A DNA stretch of 64,000 nucleotides. Source: Albimonas donghaensis. Its GTDB lineage: Bacteria > Pseudomonadota > Alphaproteobacteria > Rhodobacterales > Rhodobacteraceae. Below are positions 16,069 to 23,012 of this stretch, in pieces. How positions within the stretch are numbered: the first letter of the stretch is position 1; every line of letters begins with the position of its first letter. Below the pieces are notes generated by a model that made no database searches, was not told the DNA's origin, and worked only from the letters and a program-made list of their open reading frames with translations. Location of the stretch: assembly GCF_900106695.1 (NCBI RefSeq), contig NZ_FNMZ01000005.1, positions 186,001-250,000 of the forward strand. The letters are read 5' to 3'. Both the position numbers and the translations under genes were made by a program.

Positions 16069-16986
16069 ATGATCGAAACCGCGCCCCCGCCCCGCGCCGC
16101 CGCCTCGCCCGCGACCGCCCCGGGCGGCCCCGAGGAGCATACCTGCATCCTCAACCTGAGCTGCGACGACAAGCCGGGGATCGTGGCCGCGGTGACCACC
16201 GAGCTCGCCGCGCTGGGGGCCAACATCTCCGAGTCCAACCAGTTCTGGGACCCGCTCACCAACCGCTTCTTCATGCGCATCGCCTTCCGGGTCCCCGCCC
16301 GGCTGAGCATCGAGGACGTGGACCGCGCCCTGCGCCCCGCCGTCGACCGCTACGAGATGCGCATCGCCCTGACCGACCAGGCCCGCAAGCCGCGCATCAT
16401 CATCATGGTCTCGAAATTCGACCACGCCATGCAGCATCTGCTCTACCAGATCCGGGTGGGCTGGCTGGACGCGGAGGTGGTCGCCATCGTCTCCAACCAC
16501 GAGACCTGCCGCGCCGACGCCGAGCGCGAGGGCGTGCCCTATCGCCACTGGCCCGTGACCAAGGAGACCAAGCTCGATCAGGAAGCCCGCCTGCTGGATC
16601 TCGCGCAGGAGAGCGGGGCGGATCTGGTGATCCTCGCGCGCTACATGCAGGTGCTGTCGGACGGGCTCAGCAAGCGGCTCTACGGCAAGGTCATCAACAT
16701 CCACCACTCGTTCCTGCCCAGCTTCAAGGGCGCCAAGCCCTACCACCAGGCGTTCGAGCGCGGGGTGAAGCTGATCGGGGCGACGGCGCATTACGTGACG
16801 CCGGACCTGGACGAGGGCCCGATCATCGAGCAGGAGACCCAGCGCGTCACCCACGCCATGTCGGCCGAGGATTTCGTGGCCGCGGGCCGCGACGTGGAAA
16901 GCCGGGTGCTGGCGCAGGCGGTGAAGGCGCATCTGGAGCGGCGGGTCATGCTCAACGGTCACAAGACGGTGGTGTTCCAGAAGTAA
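16069..16986 (+). CDS. purU: Formyltetrahydrofolate deformylase PurU
   Basis: PurU hydrolyses 10-formyl-tetrahydrofolate to formate and tetrahydrofolate, balancing one-carbon pools. The 305-residue protein has an N-terminal ACT domain (CILNLSCDDKPGIVAAVTTE, about 25-100) and a C-terminal formyltransferase-fold domain with VINIHHSFLPSFKGAKPY and IGATAHYVTPDLDEGPII, which hold the catalytic His and Asp. The first 20 residues are a Pro/Ala-rich extension. The ATG at 16069 has GAGGAG upstream. It is flanked on both sides by gaps with palindromic elements and appears to be transcribed alone. Confidence 0.95.
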   Translation: MIETAPPPRAAASPATAPGGPEEHTCILNLSCDDKPGIVAAVTTELAALGANISESNQFWDPLTNRFFMRIAFRVPARLSIEDVDRALRPAVDRYEMRIALTDQARKPRIIIMVSKFDHAMQHLLYQIRVGWLDAEVVAIVSNHETCRADAEREGVPYRHWPVTKETKLDQEARLLDLAQESGADLVILARYMQVLSDGLSKRLYGKVINIHHSFLPSFKGAKPYHQAFERGVKLIGATAHYVTPDLDEGPIIEQETQRVTHAMSAEDFVAAGRDVESRVLAQAVKAHLERRVMLNGHKTVVFQK

Positions 16987-17022
16987 GCGGCCGGCGCCGG
17001 CGCGCCGCTTGCCCGCGAGGGC

Positions 17023-17070
17023 GCGGCGCGACGACCCTTGCGCCCAGCCGCGCCCGGGCGCCCGCGCCGC
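17023..17070 (-). repeat. Palindromic intergenic element, copy H (inverted)
   Basis: Arms GCGGCGCG (17023-17030) and CGCGCCGC (17063-17070), 48 bases. On the minus strand the interior begins GGCGCCCGGGCGCGGC, matching the copy at 9899. It starts 37 bases after the purU stop. Confidence 0.75.
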
Positions 17071-17353
17071 GGGGAACCCGGACGAGGGCGGCGACGTCTC
17101 CCCGCCTCGATCCGGGGCGCTGTTCGGAGGCGCTGACCGTGAGCTCATGCTCTCCCCGGCCCCCCCCCGCGCCTGGCCCCCGGTTCCGCCGGCGCCCGCC
17201 AGCCGATCCTGCCGCCGGGCCCCCCACGGGACGGCTCGTCCCCGGACAGCCCCGCGCCAGCGATGCGCGACCCGACAAGCCCGATCGCCGCCGGCCTCAC
17301 GTCACCCGCCGCCTCCACCGGCGCCCGTCGCCACAAGGCGCCCCCGCCGCCCC

Positions 17354-17399
17354 GCGCCGCGGGCGAGCGCGGGCCGCAAGCGGACCCTCGACGCGGCGC
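17354..17399 (+). repeat. Palindromic intergenic element, copy I
   Basis: Arms GCGCCGCG (17354-17361) and CGCGGCGC (17392-17399), 46 bases. The interior is more diverged than in most copies, but arm length, spacing and the CTCGA before the 3' arm agree with the family. Confidence 0.6.
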
Positions 17400-17442
17400 C
17401 CGCGCGAAGCCCGCCCCGTCGCGCGCCCGGCCCGGCGGCGCC

Positions 17443-17448
17443 TTGACA
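17443..17448 (+). promoter_or_regulatory. Candidate -35 element of the SDR gene
   Basis: A perfect TTGACA followed by GCGG, the same ten bases as in the selO promoter candidate, lies 68 bases before the SDR start. No convincing -10 hexamer is visible 16-18 bases downstream. Confidence 0.3.
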
Positions 17449-17515
17449 GCGGACGCTTCGCCCGGCCTCTCTCGGTCTCCGCCCCCCACCGTCCCCAACC
17501 GACCCGGAGACCGCC

Positions 17516-18280
17516 ATGGCCGCGCCCCAGACCCCCTCCTTCCGCCTTGACGGCCGCCGCGCCGTGGTCACCGGGGCCGGGCGCGGCATCGGGCTCGCCT
17601 GCGCCCACGCGCTCGCCCAGGCGGGGGCCGAGGTCACGCTGCTCGCCCGCACCCTGCCGGAGATCGAGGCCGTCGCCGACGCCATCCGCGCCGAGGGCGG
17701 AAGCGCCGAGGCCGTGGCGCTCGACGTCTCCGACCTCGCCGCCCTGCGCGGGTTCTTCGAGACCGCCGCCCCCTTCCACATCCTCGTCAACAACGCCGGG
17801 ACCGCCCGCCATTCCGCCTTCCTCGACACCGAGCCCGAGGATTTCGACCTGGTGATGGGCCTCAACGTGCGCGCCGCCTATTTCGCCGCCCAGGCCGCGG
17901 CCCGACGCATGGCGGAGGCGGGGATCGCCGGCTCGATCATCAACATCTCGTCCCAGATGGGCCATGTGGGTGGGCCGGAGCGCGCGCTCTACTGCGCTTC
18001 CAAACACGCGATGGAGGGCTTCACCAAGGCCATGGCCATCGACCTGGCGGGGACCGGGATCCGGGCCAACACGCTCTGCCCCACCTTCATCGAAACCCCG
18101 ATGACCGCGCCCTTCTTCGAGAAACCCGCCTTCCGGGAATTCGTGAAGGCCTCGATCCCCCGCGGGACCGTGGGCACGCTGGAGGAGCTGATGGGCGCGG
18201 TGGTGTTCCTCGCCTCCGACGCCTCGACGCTGTTCACCGGCTCGGCGCTGATGGCCGACGGGGGCTGGACCGCGCGCTGA
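17516..18280 (+). CDS. Short-chain dehydrogenase/reductase (SDR) oxidoreductase
   Basis: This classical SDR has 254 residues and uses NAD(P) to oxidise or reduce an alcohol/carbonyl of unknown identity. The Rossmann loop VVTGAGRGIGLACAHAL is at about 18-34, NNAG near residue 90, the catalytic Ser in IINISSQMGH, and YCASKHAMEG carries the Tyr-Lys pair. The C-terminal GSALMADGGWTAR is the usual ending. The family resembles gluconate-5-dehydrogenase-like and 2-keto-3-deoxy-type SDRs, but substrate cannot be assigned. It lies after purU with its own putative promoter and ends at a hairpin shared with the convergent arsenite transporter gene. Confidence 0.85.
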   Translation: MAAPQTPSFRLDGRRAVVTGAGRGIGLACAHALAQAGAEVTLLARTLPEIEAVADAIRAEGGSAEAVALDVSDLAALRGFFETAAPFHILVNNAGTARHSAFLDTEPEDFDLVMGLNVRAAYFAAQAAARRMAEAGIAGSIINISSQMGHVGGPERALYCASKHAMEGFTKAMAIDLAGTGIRANTLCPTFIETPMTAPFFEKPAFREFVKASIPRGTVGTLEELMGAVVFLASDASTLFTGSALMADGGWTAR

Positions 18281-18289
18281 GGGGAGGGC

Positions 18290-18323
18290 GGGGGGAGGGA
18301 CGCGCCCTCCCTCCCCCTGCCCT
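18290..18323. terminator. Hairpin between convergent SDR and acr3 genes
   Basis: GGGAGGG and CCCTCCC flank the loop ACGCG, and further G/C strings allow alternative pairing. It fills the 46-base space between two convergent stop codons, so it probably serves both transcripts. Confidence 0.5.
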
Positions 18324-18326
18324 GTG

Positions 18327-19406
18327 TCAGCCCTTGCCGGCCTCGGCGGCGGGGAACCAGCCGCGGGTGCGGTTGGCGAAGGCCACCAGCGACAGCATCA
18401 CCGGCACCTCCACCAGCACCCCGACCACGGTGGCGAGCGCGGCGCCCGAGCCGAGGCCGAACAGGCTGATCGCCACCGCCACCGCCAGCTCGAAGAAGTT
18501 CGAGGTGCCGATCAGCGCGCAGGGGGCCGCGACCTCGAACGGGACGCGCAGGGCGCGGGCGGCGAGATAGGCGACGAAGAAGATCCCGTAGGACTGGATC
18601 AGCAGCGGCGTGGCGATCAGCCCGATGGCCAGCGGCCGGTCGAGGATCACGCCCCCCTGGAAGCCGAAGAGCAGCGTCACCGTCAGCAGCAGCCCCGCGA
18701 CCGAGGCCGGGCGCGCGCGCTCCTGGAACCGGGCCACCTCCGCCGCGCCGCCGCGCGCCGTCAGCCGGCGCCGCATCGCGATGCCGGCCACCAGCGGCGC
18801 CGCCACATAAAGGCCCACCGACAGCAGCAGCGTCCCCCAGGGGACCACGATGTTCCCCACGCCCAGCAGGAAGGCCACGATGGGGGCGAAGGCGAAGACC
18901 ATGATCACGTCGTTGACGCTGACCTGGACCAGCGTGTAGGCGGCGTCGCCCCGGGTCAGGTTGGACCACACGAAGACCATCGCCGTGCAGGGGGCCGCGC
19001 CCAGCAGGATCAGGCCGGCCAGCCATTCCCGCCCCTCGGCCGGGTCGATCCAGGCGGCGAAGACGTGCTGGAAGAACAGCACCCCCAGCGCGGCCATGGT
19101 GAAGGGCTTGATCAGCCAGTTCACCACCAGCGTGATCGCCAGCCCCTTGGGCCGCCGCCCCGCCTGGGCGATCGAGCCGAAATCCACCCCCACCATCATC
19201 GGCCAGACCATCGCCCAGATCAGCACCGCCACCGGCAGGTTGACCTTCGCCACCTCCCAGCCCGCGAGGGTCTGGAACAGGCCGGGCGCGAGTTCCCCCA
19301 ACGCCAGCCCCGCCGCCATGGCCAGCGCCACCCAGAGCGACAGCCATTTCTCGAACAGCCCCAGCCCGCCGGGGGCGGGCGCGGGTTTGGACGAAGAGAG
19401 GGTCAT
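18327..19406 (-). CDS. acr3: Arsenite efflux transporter, ACR3 family
   Basis: This inner-membrane carrier of 359 residues exports As(III). It has about ten hydrophobic segments, beginning [18 protein letters not shown], and the ACR3 motif [15 protein letters not shown] around residue 140 that holds the essential cysteine. [14 protein letters not shown] in the second half is also typical. Length is normal. It follows arsR by 67 bases on the same strand and forms a two-gene arsRB-type operon. No arsC or arsH was seen nearby. The ATG at 19406 has AAGGAA upstream. Confidence 0.93.
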   Translation of the reverse strand: MTLSSSKPAPAPGGLGLFEKWLSLWVALAMAAGLALGELAPGLFQTLAGWEVAKVNLPVAVLIWAMVWPMMVGVDFGSIAQAGRRPKGLAITLVVNWLIKPFTMAALGVLFFQHVFAAWIDPAEGREWLAGLILLGAAPCTAMVFVWSNLTRGDAAYTLVQVSVNDVIMVFAFAPIVAFLLGVGNIVVPWGTLLLSVGLYVAAPLVAGIAMRRRLTARGGAAEVARFQERARPASVAGLLLTVTLLFGFQGGVILDRPLAIGLIATPLLIQSYGIFFVAYLAARALRVPFEVAAPCALIGTSNFFELAVAVAISLFGLGSGAALATVVGVLVEVPVMLSLVAFANRTRGWFPAAEAGKG

Positions 19407-19473
19407 GCGAAGCGTTCCTTGAAGCTGTGGGGGAGAGAGGCGCGGGAAGCGATGCGATGCGCGGCGCCGCGCG

Positions 19474-19869
19474 TCAGGGCGCGCCGCGGAGGTCGTCGAA
19501 CAGCGGCCGGCAAAGCTCGGGCCGGCCGCCGCAGCAGTCCTGAACGAGGAAGCCCACCAGCCGCCGCAGCCCGTCGAGATCGGCGAAATAGCGGATGGTC
19601 CGCCCCTCCCGCCGGTTCCGGGCCAGCCCCGCCTGCACGAGGATCGCGAGATTGGGCGACAGCGTGTTGGGCCGCACCTCCAGCCGTGCGGCGATGTCTC
19701 CGGCCGGCAGGCCCTCGGGCCCCGCTTCGATCAGCAGGCGCAGCGCGTCGAGCCGCGTGGCCTGCGACAGCGCCGCGAAGGCCGCGAGCGCCGTCGCGGC
19801 GTCCGAGCCGGGGTCGGAGGCCGCGCCGGAAGGCGCGTCGGGGGGAGGAGGCGATTCAGATAGTTCCAT
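19474..19869 (-). CDS. arsR: ArsR-family arsenic-responsive repressor
   Basis: This 131-residue winged-helix repressor is expected to leave its operator when As(III) binds. After a Pro/Ser-rich N-terminal stretch, the helix-turn-helix core runs [43 protein letters not shown], and the wing [11 protein letters not shown]. The C-terminal cluster [10 protein letters not shown] gives Cys112, Cys113 and Cys120, an arrangement similar to the C-terminal As site described for Acidithiobacillus ferrooxidans ArsR. The ATG at 19869 lies inside an inverted repeat and has no Shine-Dalgarno site; a promoter candidate would start transcription almost on the ATG, so the mRNA may be leaderless. Confidence 0.92.
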   Translation of the reverse strand: MELSESPPPPDAPSGAASDPGSDAATALAAFAALSQATRLDALRLLIEAGPEGLPAGDIAARLEVRPNTLSPNLAILVQAGLARNRREGRTIRYFADLDGLRRLVGFLVQDCCGGRPELCRPLFDDLRGAP

Positions 19870-19887
19870 AACTCAGGAAGTATGGAA
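19864..19887. promoter_or_regulatory. Probable ArsR operator
   Basis: TTCCATA (19864-19870) and TATGGAA (19881-19887) form a perfect 7-bp inverted repeat with a 10-base spacer. It covers the arsR start codon and the putative -10 region, an ideal place for autorepression. Confidence 0.7.
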
Positions 19888-19905
19888 ATATCACCCCGCA
19901 CGCAA
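19877..19905 (-). promoter_or_regulatory. Candidate arsR promoter
   Basis: On the minus strand TTGCGT (19905-19900) precedes TACTTC (19882-19877) with a 17-base spacer. The ATG begins 7 bases after the -10, which predicts a leaderless or nearly leaderless transcript. Confidence 0.45.
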
Positions 19906-19933
19906 CCCCCGCGGCGGCGCTGCGACGCAAAGG

Positions 19934-19964
19934 AAAAGCCCCGGCCGGGGCGGCGCGGGGCTTT
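19934..19964 (-). terminator. Terminator of the polysaccharide gene block
   Basis: On the minus strand AAAGCCCC pairs with GGGGCTTTT around a GC-rich loop and is followed by T residues. It lies between the stop of the pyruvyl transferase gene and the arsR promoter. Confidence 0.65.
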
Positions 19965-20016
19965 CGCATTTCGCGGTCGATGGCGGGCCGCCCGAAGCGG
20001 CGGCCGGGCGCCGCCT

Positions 20017-21132
20017 TCAGGCGAGGCGGCTGACGAACCCGTTCTCGGCGTAGAAGGCCTTGAGCTCGGTGTAGCAGGTCTCGAACCGGGCGTTGGTCTC
20101 GTCCCAGTCGTGGTCCAGCATCACGTCGATCGGGTCTTCCCACTCATCCGCCACGTCGCGGGAGGGGAGGTTGTAGATGTCGCAGAACTCCTTCAGGCGG
20201 GAGTCGTAGGTGTAGTAGAAGCAGGGAGAGCCCTGCAGCAGCGCCACCATGTTGCCGTGGAAGCGGAAGCCGATGATGGCGTCCAGATCGCGGGCCTTGG
20301 ACAGCCATTCCTCGATGGAGCGCACCGAGACCATGCGCGCGATCAGGTCATAGGCGCTCATCAGATCGTCGCCCTGGATCTGGGCGAGGATCTTCTCGGC
20401 GCTCTCCAGCCGTTCGTCGAAGGGCAGGCGGCGGTCGGCGACGTTGTACTCGGTCAGCACGCCCTGTTCGAACAGCGACACCGAGGAGGCGTTGTTGACC
20501 GCGTGGTCGATGCACACCGCATGCATGCGGCGGGCGGAGACCGGGTCGGCGCAGAAGATGTTGCGCATCAGGCCGGTATGCAGGGAGATGCCCAGCCGGC
20601 GCTCGGGCCGCGACAGCATCTCGGGCACGTCCACCCGCGGGCAGTCGCCCAGGTAGAACAGCGACGGGCAGCCGGTGATGCGGATGTTCTCGCCGCCCAG
20701 CTTCTCGACCACCGCGGCGGAGAACTCGCCGCGCACCGAGATGCTCTCGGACTTCTCGTTGAGGCGGGCGATGAACTCGCGGGCGCCGTCGAGATCGTCC
20801 ACGAAGTCGAGGTCCAGCGTCGGATTCTGCGCGCCCAGCCCCACGATGGCCAGCGGCGCGTCGATGCTGTCGAGCGTCTGGTTGGCCTCGTGGAAGTTGA
20901 AATTCCTGTGGATGTAGGTCGAGCCGCGGACGATCGCGCGGTTCACCTTCGTCTTGAGGTCATAGCCGAAGCCGACCCGATCGGTCGCGCCCAGGTCCAG
21001 CTCGCGGATGATCGCGGCGCAGACCAGCATATCCCCGTAATTGGGGCGCCAGGCGGCGGTGCGCATGTCCGGCCAGGAGGTCAGGTTCTCCTTCTCGGAG
21101 TGATTGAAGTGAACCAGTGCGGTATCGGCCAA
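20017..21132 (-). CDS. Polysaccharide pyruvyl transferase family protein
   Basis: Proteins of this family (CsaB/ExoV/WcaK type) transfer pyruvate ketals from phosphoenolpyruvate to sugars of surface polysaccharides. In the 371-residue product the family pattern is seen in PNYGDMLVCAAIIREL near the start, ISVRGEFSAAVVEKLGG, ITGCPSLF, and DAIIGFRFHGNMVALLQGSPCFYYTYDSRLKEFCD. I choose the TTG at 21132 because GGGAGGT lies seven bases upstream; ATG codons further upstream in frame have no ribosome site and are Arg/Pro-rich. It is the last gene of the minus-strand polysaccharide block and is followed by a terminator. The sugar acceptor is unknown. Confidence 0.8.
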   Translation of the reverse strand: MADTALVHFNHSEKENLTSWPDMRTAAWRPNYGDMLVCAAIIRELDLGATDRVGFGYDLKTKVNRAIVRGSTYIHRNFNFHEANQTLDSIDAPLAIVGLGAQNPTLDLDFVDDLDGAREFIARLNEKSESISVRGEFSAAVVEKLGGENIRITGCPSLFYLGDCPRVDVPEMLSRPERRLGISLHTGLMRNIFCADPVSARRMHAVCIDHAVNNASSVSLFEQGVLTEYNVADRRLPFDERLESAEKILAQIQGDDLMSAYDLIARMVSVRSIEEWLSKARDLDAIIGFRFHGNMVALLQGSPCFYYTYDSRLKEFCDIYNLPSRDVADEWEDPIDVMLDHDWDETNARFETCYTELKAFYAENGFVSRLA

Positions 21133-21313
21133 CTTCGGACCTCCCAGGCTGACCGCGCGGCGGAGCGAGGCTCCCTCCCGGCGCTGCGGTCCTTTCGGCG
21201 CATGCCGGCGTCGCGGGGTCCGGGGGCGAGGGCGCGGGCCGCTTCGTCCCCGGCGTTCGACGGCCGGCGGCGGTGGGCGTAACACGCGCCGGGGGGCTTC
21301 TCAAGCGGGCGAG

Positions 21314-21334
21314 GCGATGCCGCGGCCGCATCGC
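21314..21334 (-). terminator. Hairpin downstream of the 475-residue unknown gene
   Basis: GCGATGC (21314-21320) and GCATCGC (21328-21334) form a 7-bp stem around CGCGGCC. The rest of the 295-base gap between the two minus-strand genes holds only GC-rich low-complexity DNA, including a CCCCCG run at 21403-21425. Confidence 0.4.
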
Positions 21335-21427
21335 GGCGCCGCTGGTCCGGACGATCCGCGCCGCGCGCCGCCCCGCCCGAGGCCGCGCCCGAGACGGCGC
21401 CCCTGCCCCCGCCCCCGCCCCCGCCCG

Positions 21428-22855
21428 TCAGTCGGCCGTATGAAGACGGAAGGCGCGGAACAGCGCCCAGCAGGTATCCGAGGGCTCCCCCCGCGCGATC
21501 GAGGTGGCGAGGATCAGGTCGACCTCCCCGGTGATCGGCTTGTCCCACCAGGCATGCGCCTCGCCCCACTGCCGGGGGCCCAGGGTGATCCAGTCGCCGA
21601 TCACGTCCATCGGGTCGCGGGCCGAGCTGTCGGAGGACGGCGCCGCGCCCAGCGCGAAGTTGATCGCCGGCGCGTGCGGGTTCTGCACGTTGACCATGGC
21701 GTCGACGCCCACGAGGTTCTCGACCGCCACCTTCTTGATGACCCCGAAGGTGCAGCCCTTGGCGGGGGGATGCACGAGGATCGCGTTCTCCTTGGGCCAG
21801 AACTTCACGCCGGGGGAGCCGTCTTCGGATTCGGTCAGCAGGCGGCGCGGGCGCGGGGCGTCCCTGGGCATCAGCAGGCTCGCGCCCGTGGCGCCCTCCG
21901 GCTCTCCCATCAGGCGCGGCAGGCGGGCGCCGGGCGTCCCGCGATAGGCGCGCAGGGCCAGCGGCGCGTCGGCGAGCGGGGCGCCGTCGGGGCCGGCGGC
22001 CCGCAGCCGTTCCGCGGGGGCCGCCGGGCCCAGCGCGAACCATACGCCGCCCTTTTCGCCCCTGGGGTCGAGCTCGATCACCAGTTCGGCGTCGCGGCTG
22101 GCGACCTCGACCGCCGTGCCGAAGTTGAACCGGGTCCAGCCCGTCTTCAGCCCGGCGCAGGCGATGGGGTCGGTCCGGGCGAAGACCGTGCCGTTGCGGT
22201 CGCGCAGCATCAGCCGCAGGGTCTGGGCGCCCTTGGCGCGGTTGTTGAGGATGTTGAGATCCACCGCCACCAGGCCGCGCAGGTCCGACGGGATGTGCTG
22301 GACGACCGCGCGCGCGCGGCTCTGTTCCAGCACCAGCGGCATGCCGGTCGCGGGGATCGAGGCGACGGTGGAGAAATTCGGGGCGCCGAGCGCATAGGCG
22401 AAGCTCTCCAGCTCCGCGAAGGCGCTTTGCAGGGTCTCGGTCTCCTCGCGCAGCAGGGCCGCGGCGGCGCGGGACTGGGCGGCGTCGCGGCGGGCGGTGG
22501 CGGCGCGTTCCAGCAGGGTCCCGGTCAGCCAGCGGTCGAATTCGGGGCCGAAGGGGGCGTCGCCTTCGTAGACCGGGATCGCGAGCTTGTCGGCCCAGTC
22601 GCGGGCCCGCTTGACCGCCGGACCGCGGGCGCCGGGGGGCAGCAGCAGGGCGGCGATGTCCTCGTCGCCCGCGAGCGCGTCGCCTTCGGAGGCGGGCTCG
22701 GCGCCGCTTTCGGAGGCGGGCGTTTCGCCCATCAGCCGGTCGAGCGCATCGACCCAGGCTTCGACCGAGGCCCGCCGCAAGGGCGCCGCGAGCCCGGTGA
22801 GCGCCGCGTCGTCAAGCGCCCGGGGCGCCAGGATCAGGGGAGCGGTGAGGGTCAT
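21428..22855 (-). CDS. Unknown protein of the polysaccharide block
   Basis: I do not recognise a named family. The 475-residue product has no signal peptide or membrane segment. Residues about 105-155 are an Ala/Arg/Glu-rich helix, probably a short coiled coil (RAATARRDAAQSRAAAALLR). The remainder looks beta-rich, with patterns such as VVQHIPSDLRGLVAVDLNILN, GWTRFNFGTAVEV and WITLGPRQWGEAHAWW that suggest jelly-roll or lectin-like sheets. An acidic Ser/Glu-rich linker covers residues 44-66. It sits between the GT2-GT4 glycosyltransferase gene and the pyruvyl transferase gene, so a role in surface glycan binding or assembly is plausible but only inferred. The ATG at 22855 has GAGGAG eleven bases upstream. 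Confidence 0.7.
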   Translation of the reverse strand: MTLTAPLILAPRALDDAALTGLAAPLRRASVEAWVDALDRLMGETPASESGAEPASEGDALAGDEDIAALLLPPGARGPAVKRARDWADKLAIPVYEGDAPFGPEFDRWLTGTLLERAATARRDAAQSRAAAALLREETETLQSAFAELESFAYALGAPNFSTVASIPATGMPLVLEQSRARAVVQHIPSDLRGLVAVDLNILNNRAKGAQTLRLMLRDRNGTVFARTDPIACAGLKTGWTRFNFGTAVEVASRDAELVIELDPRGEKGGVWFALGPAAPAERLRAAGPDGAPLADAPLALRAYRGTPGARLPRLMGEPEGATGASLLMPRDAPRPRRLLTESEDGSPGVKFWPKENAILVHPPAKGCTFGVIKKVAVENLVGVDAMVNVQNPHAPAINFALGAAPSSDSSARDPMDVIGDWITLGPRQWGEAHAWWDKPITGEVDLILATSIARGEPSDTCWALFRAFRLHTAD

Positions 22856-23012
22856 TTCGGGCGCGTCTCCTCGTTGGAGGCGCCCCGGCCGCCCAGGGCC
22901 GAGGCGAGGGGCCCGGCGGGCGCGAAGGCGCAGGCCGCGGGGCGATGGGAATGGGAATGGGAACGGGGCCGCCGGGCGAGCGCGAGGGCGAGGGCGGCGG
23001 GGGGCGCGACGC

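Larger units (their letters stand above)
16987..17515. other. purU-SDR intergenic region
   Basis: These 529 bases hold two palindromic elements and a TTGACA promoter candidate. No coding region is supported. Confidence 0.5.

Noticed and set aside
21358-21400. Further palindromic element (GCGCCGCG ... CGGCGC)
   Set aside because: Only six arm bases pair and the length of 43 is outside the family range; it was not counted.
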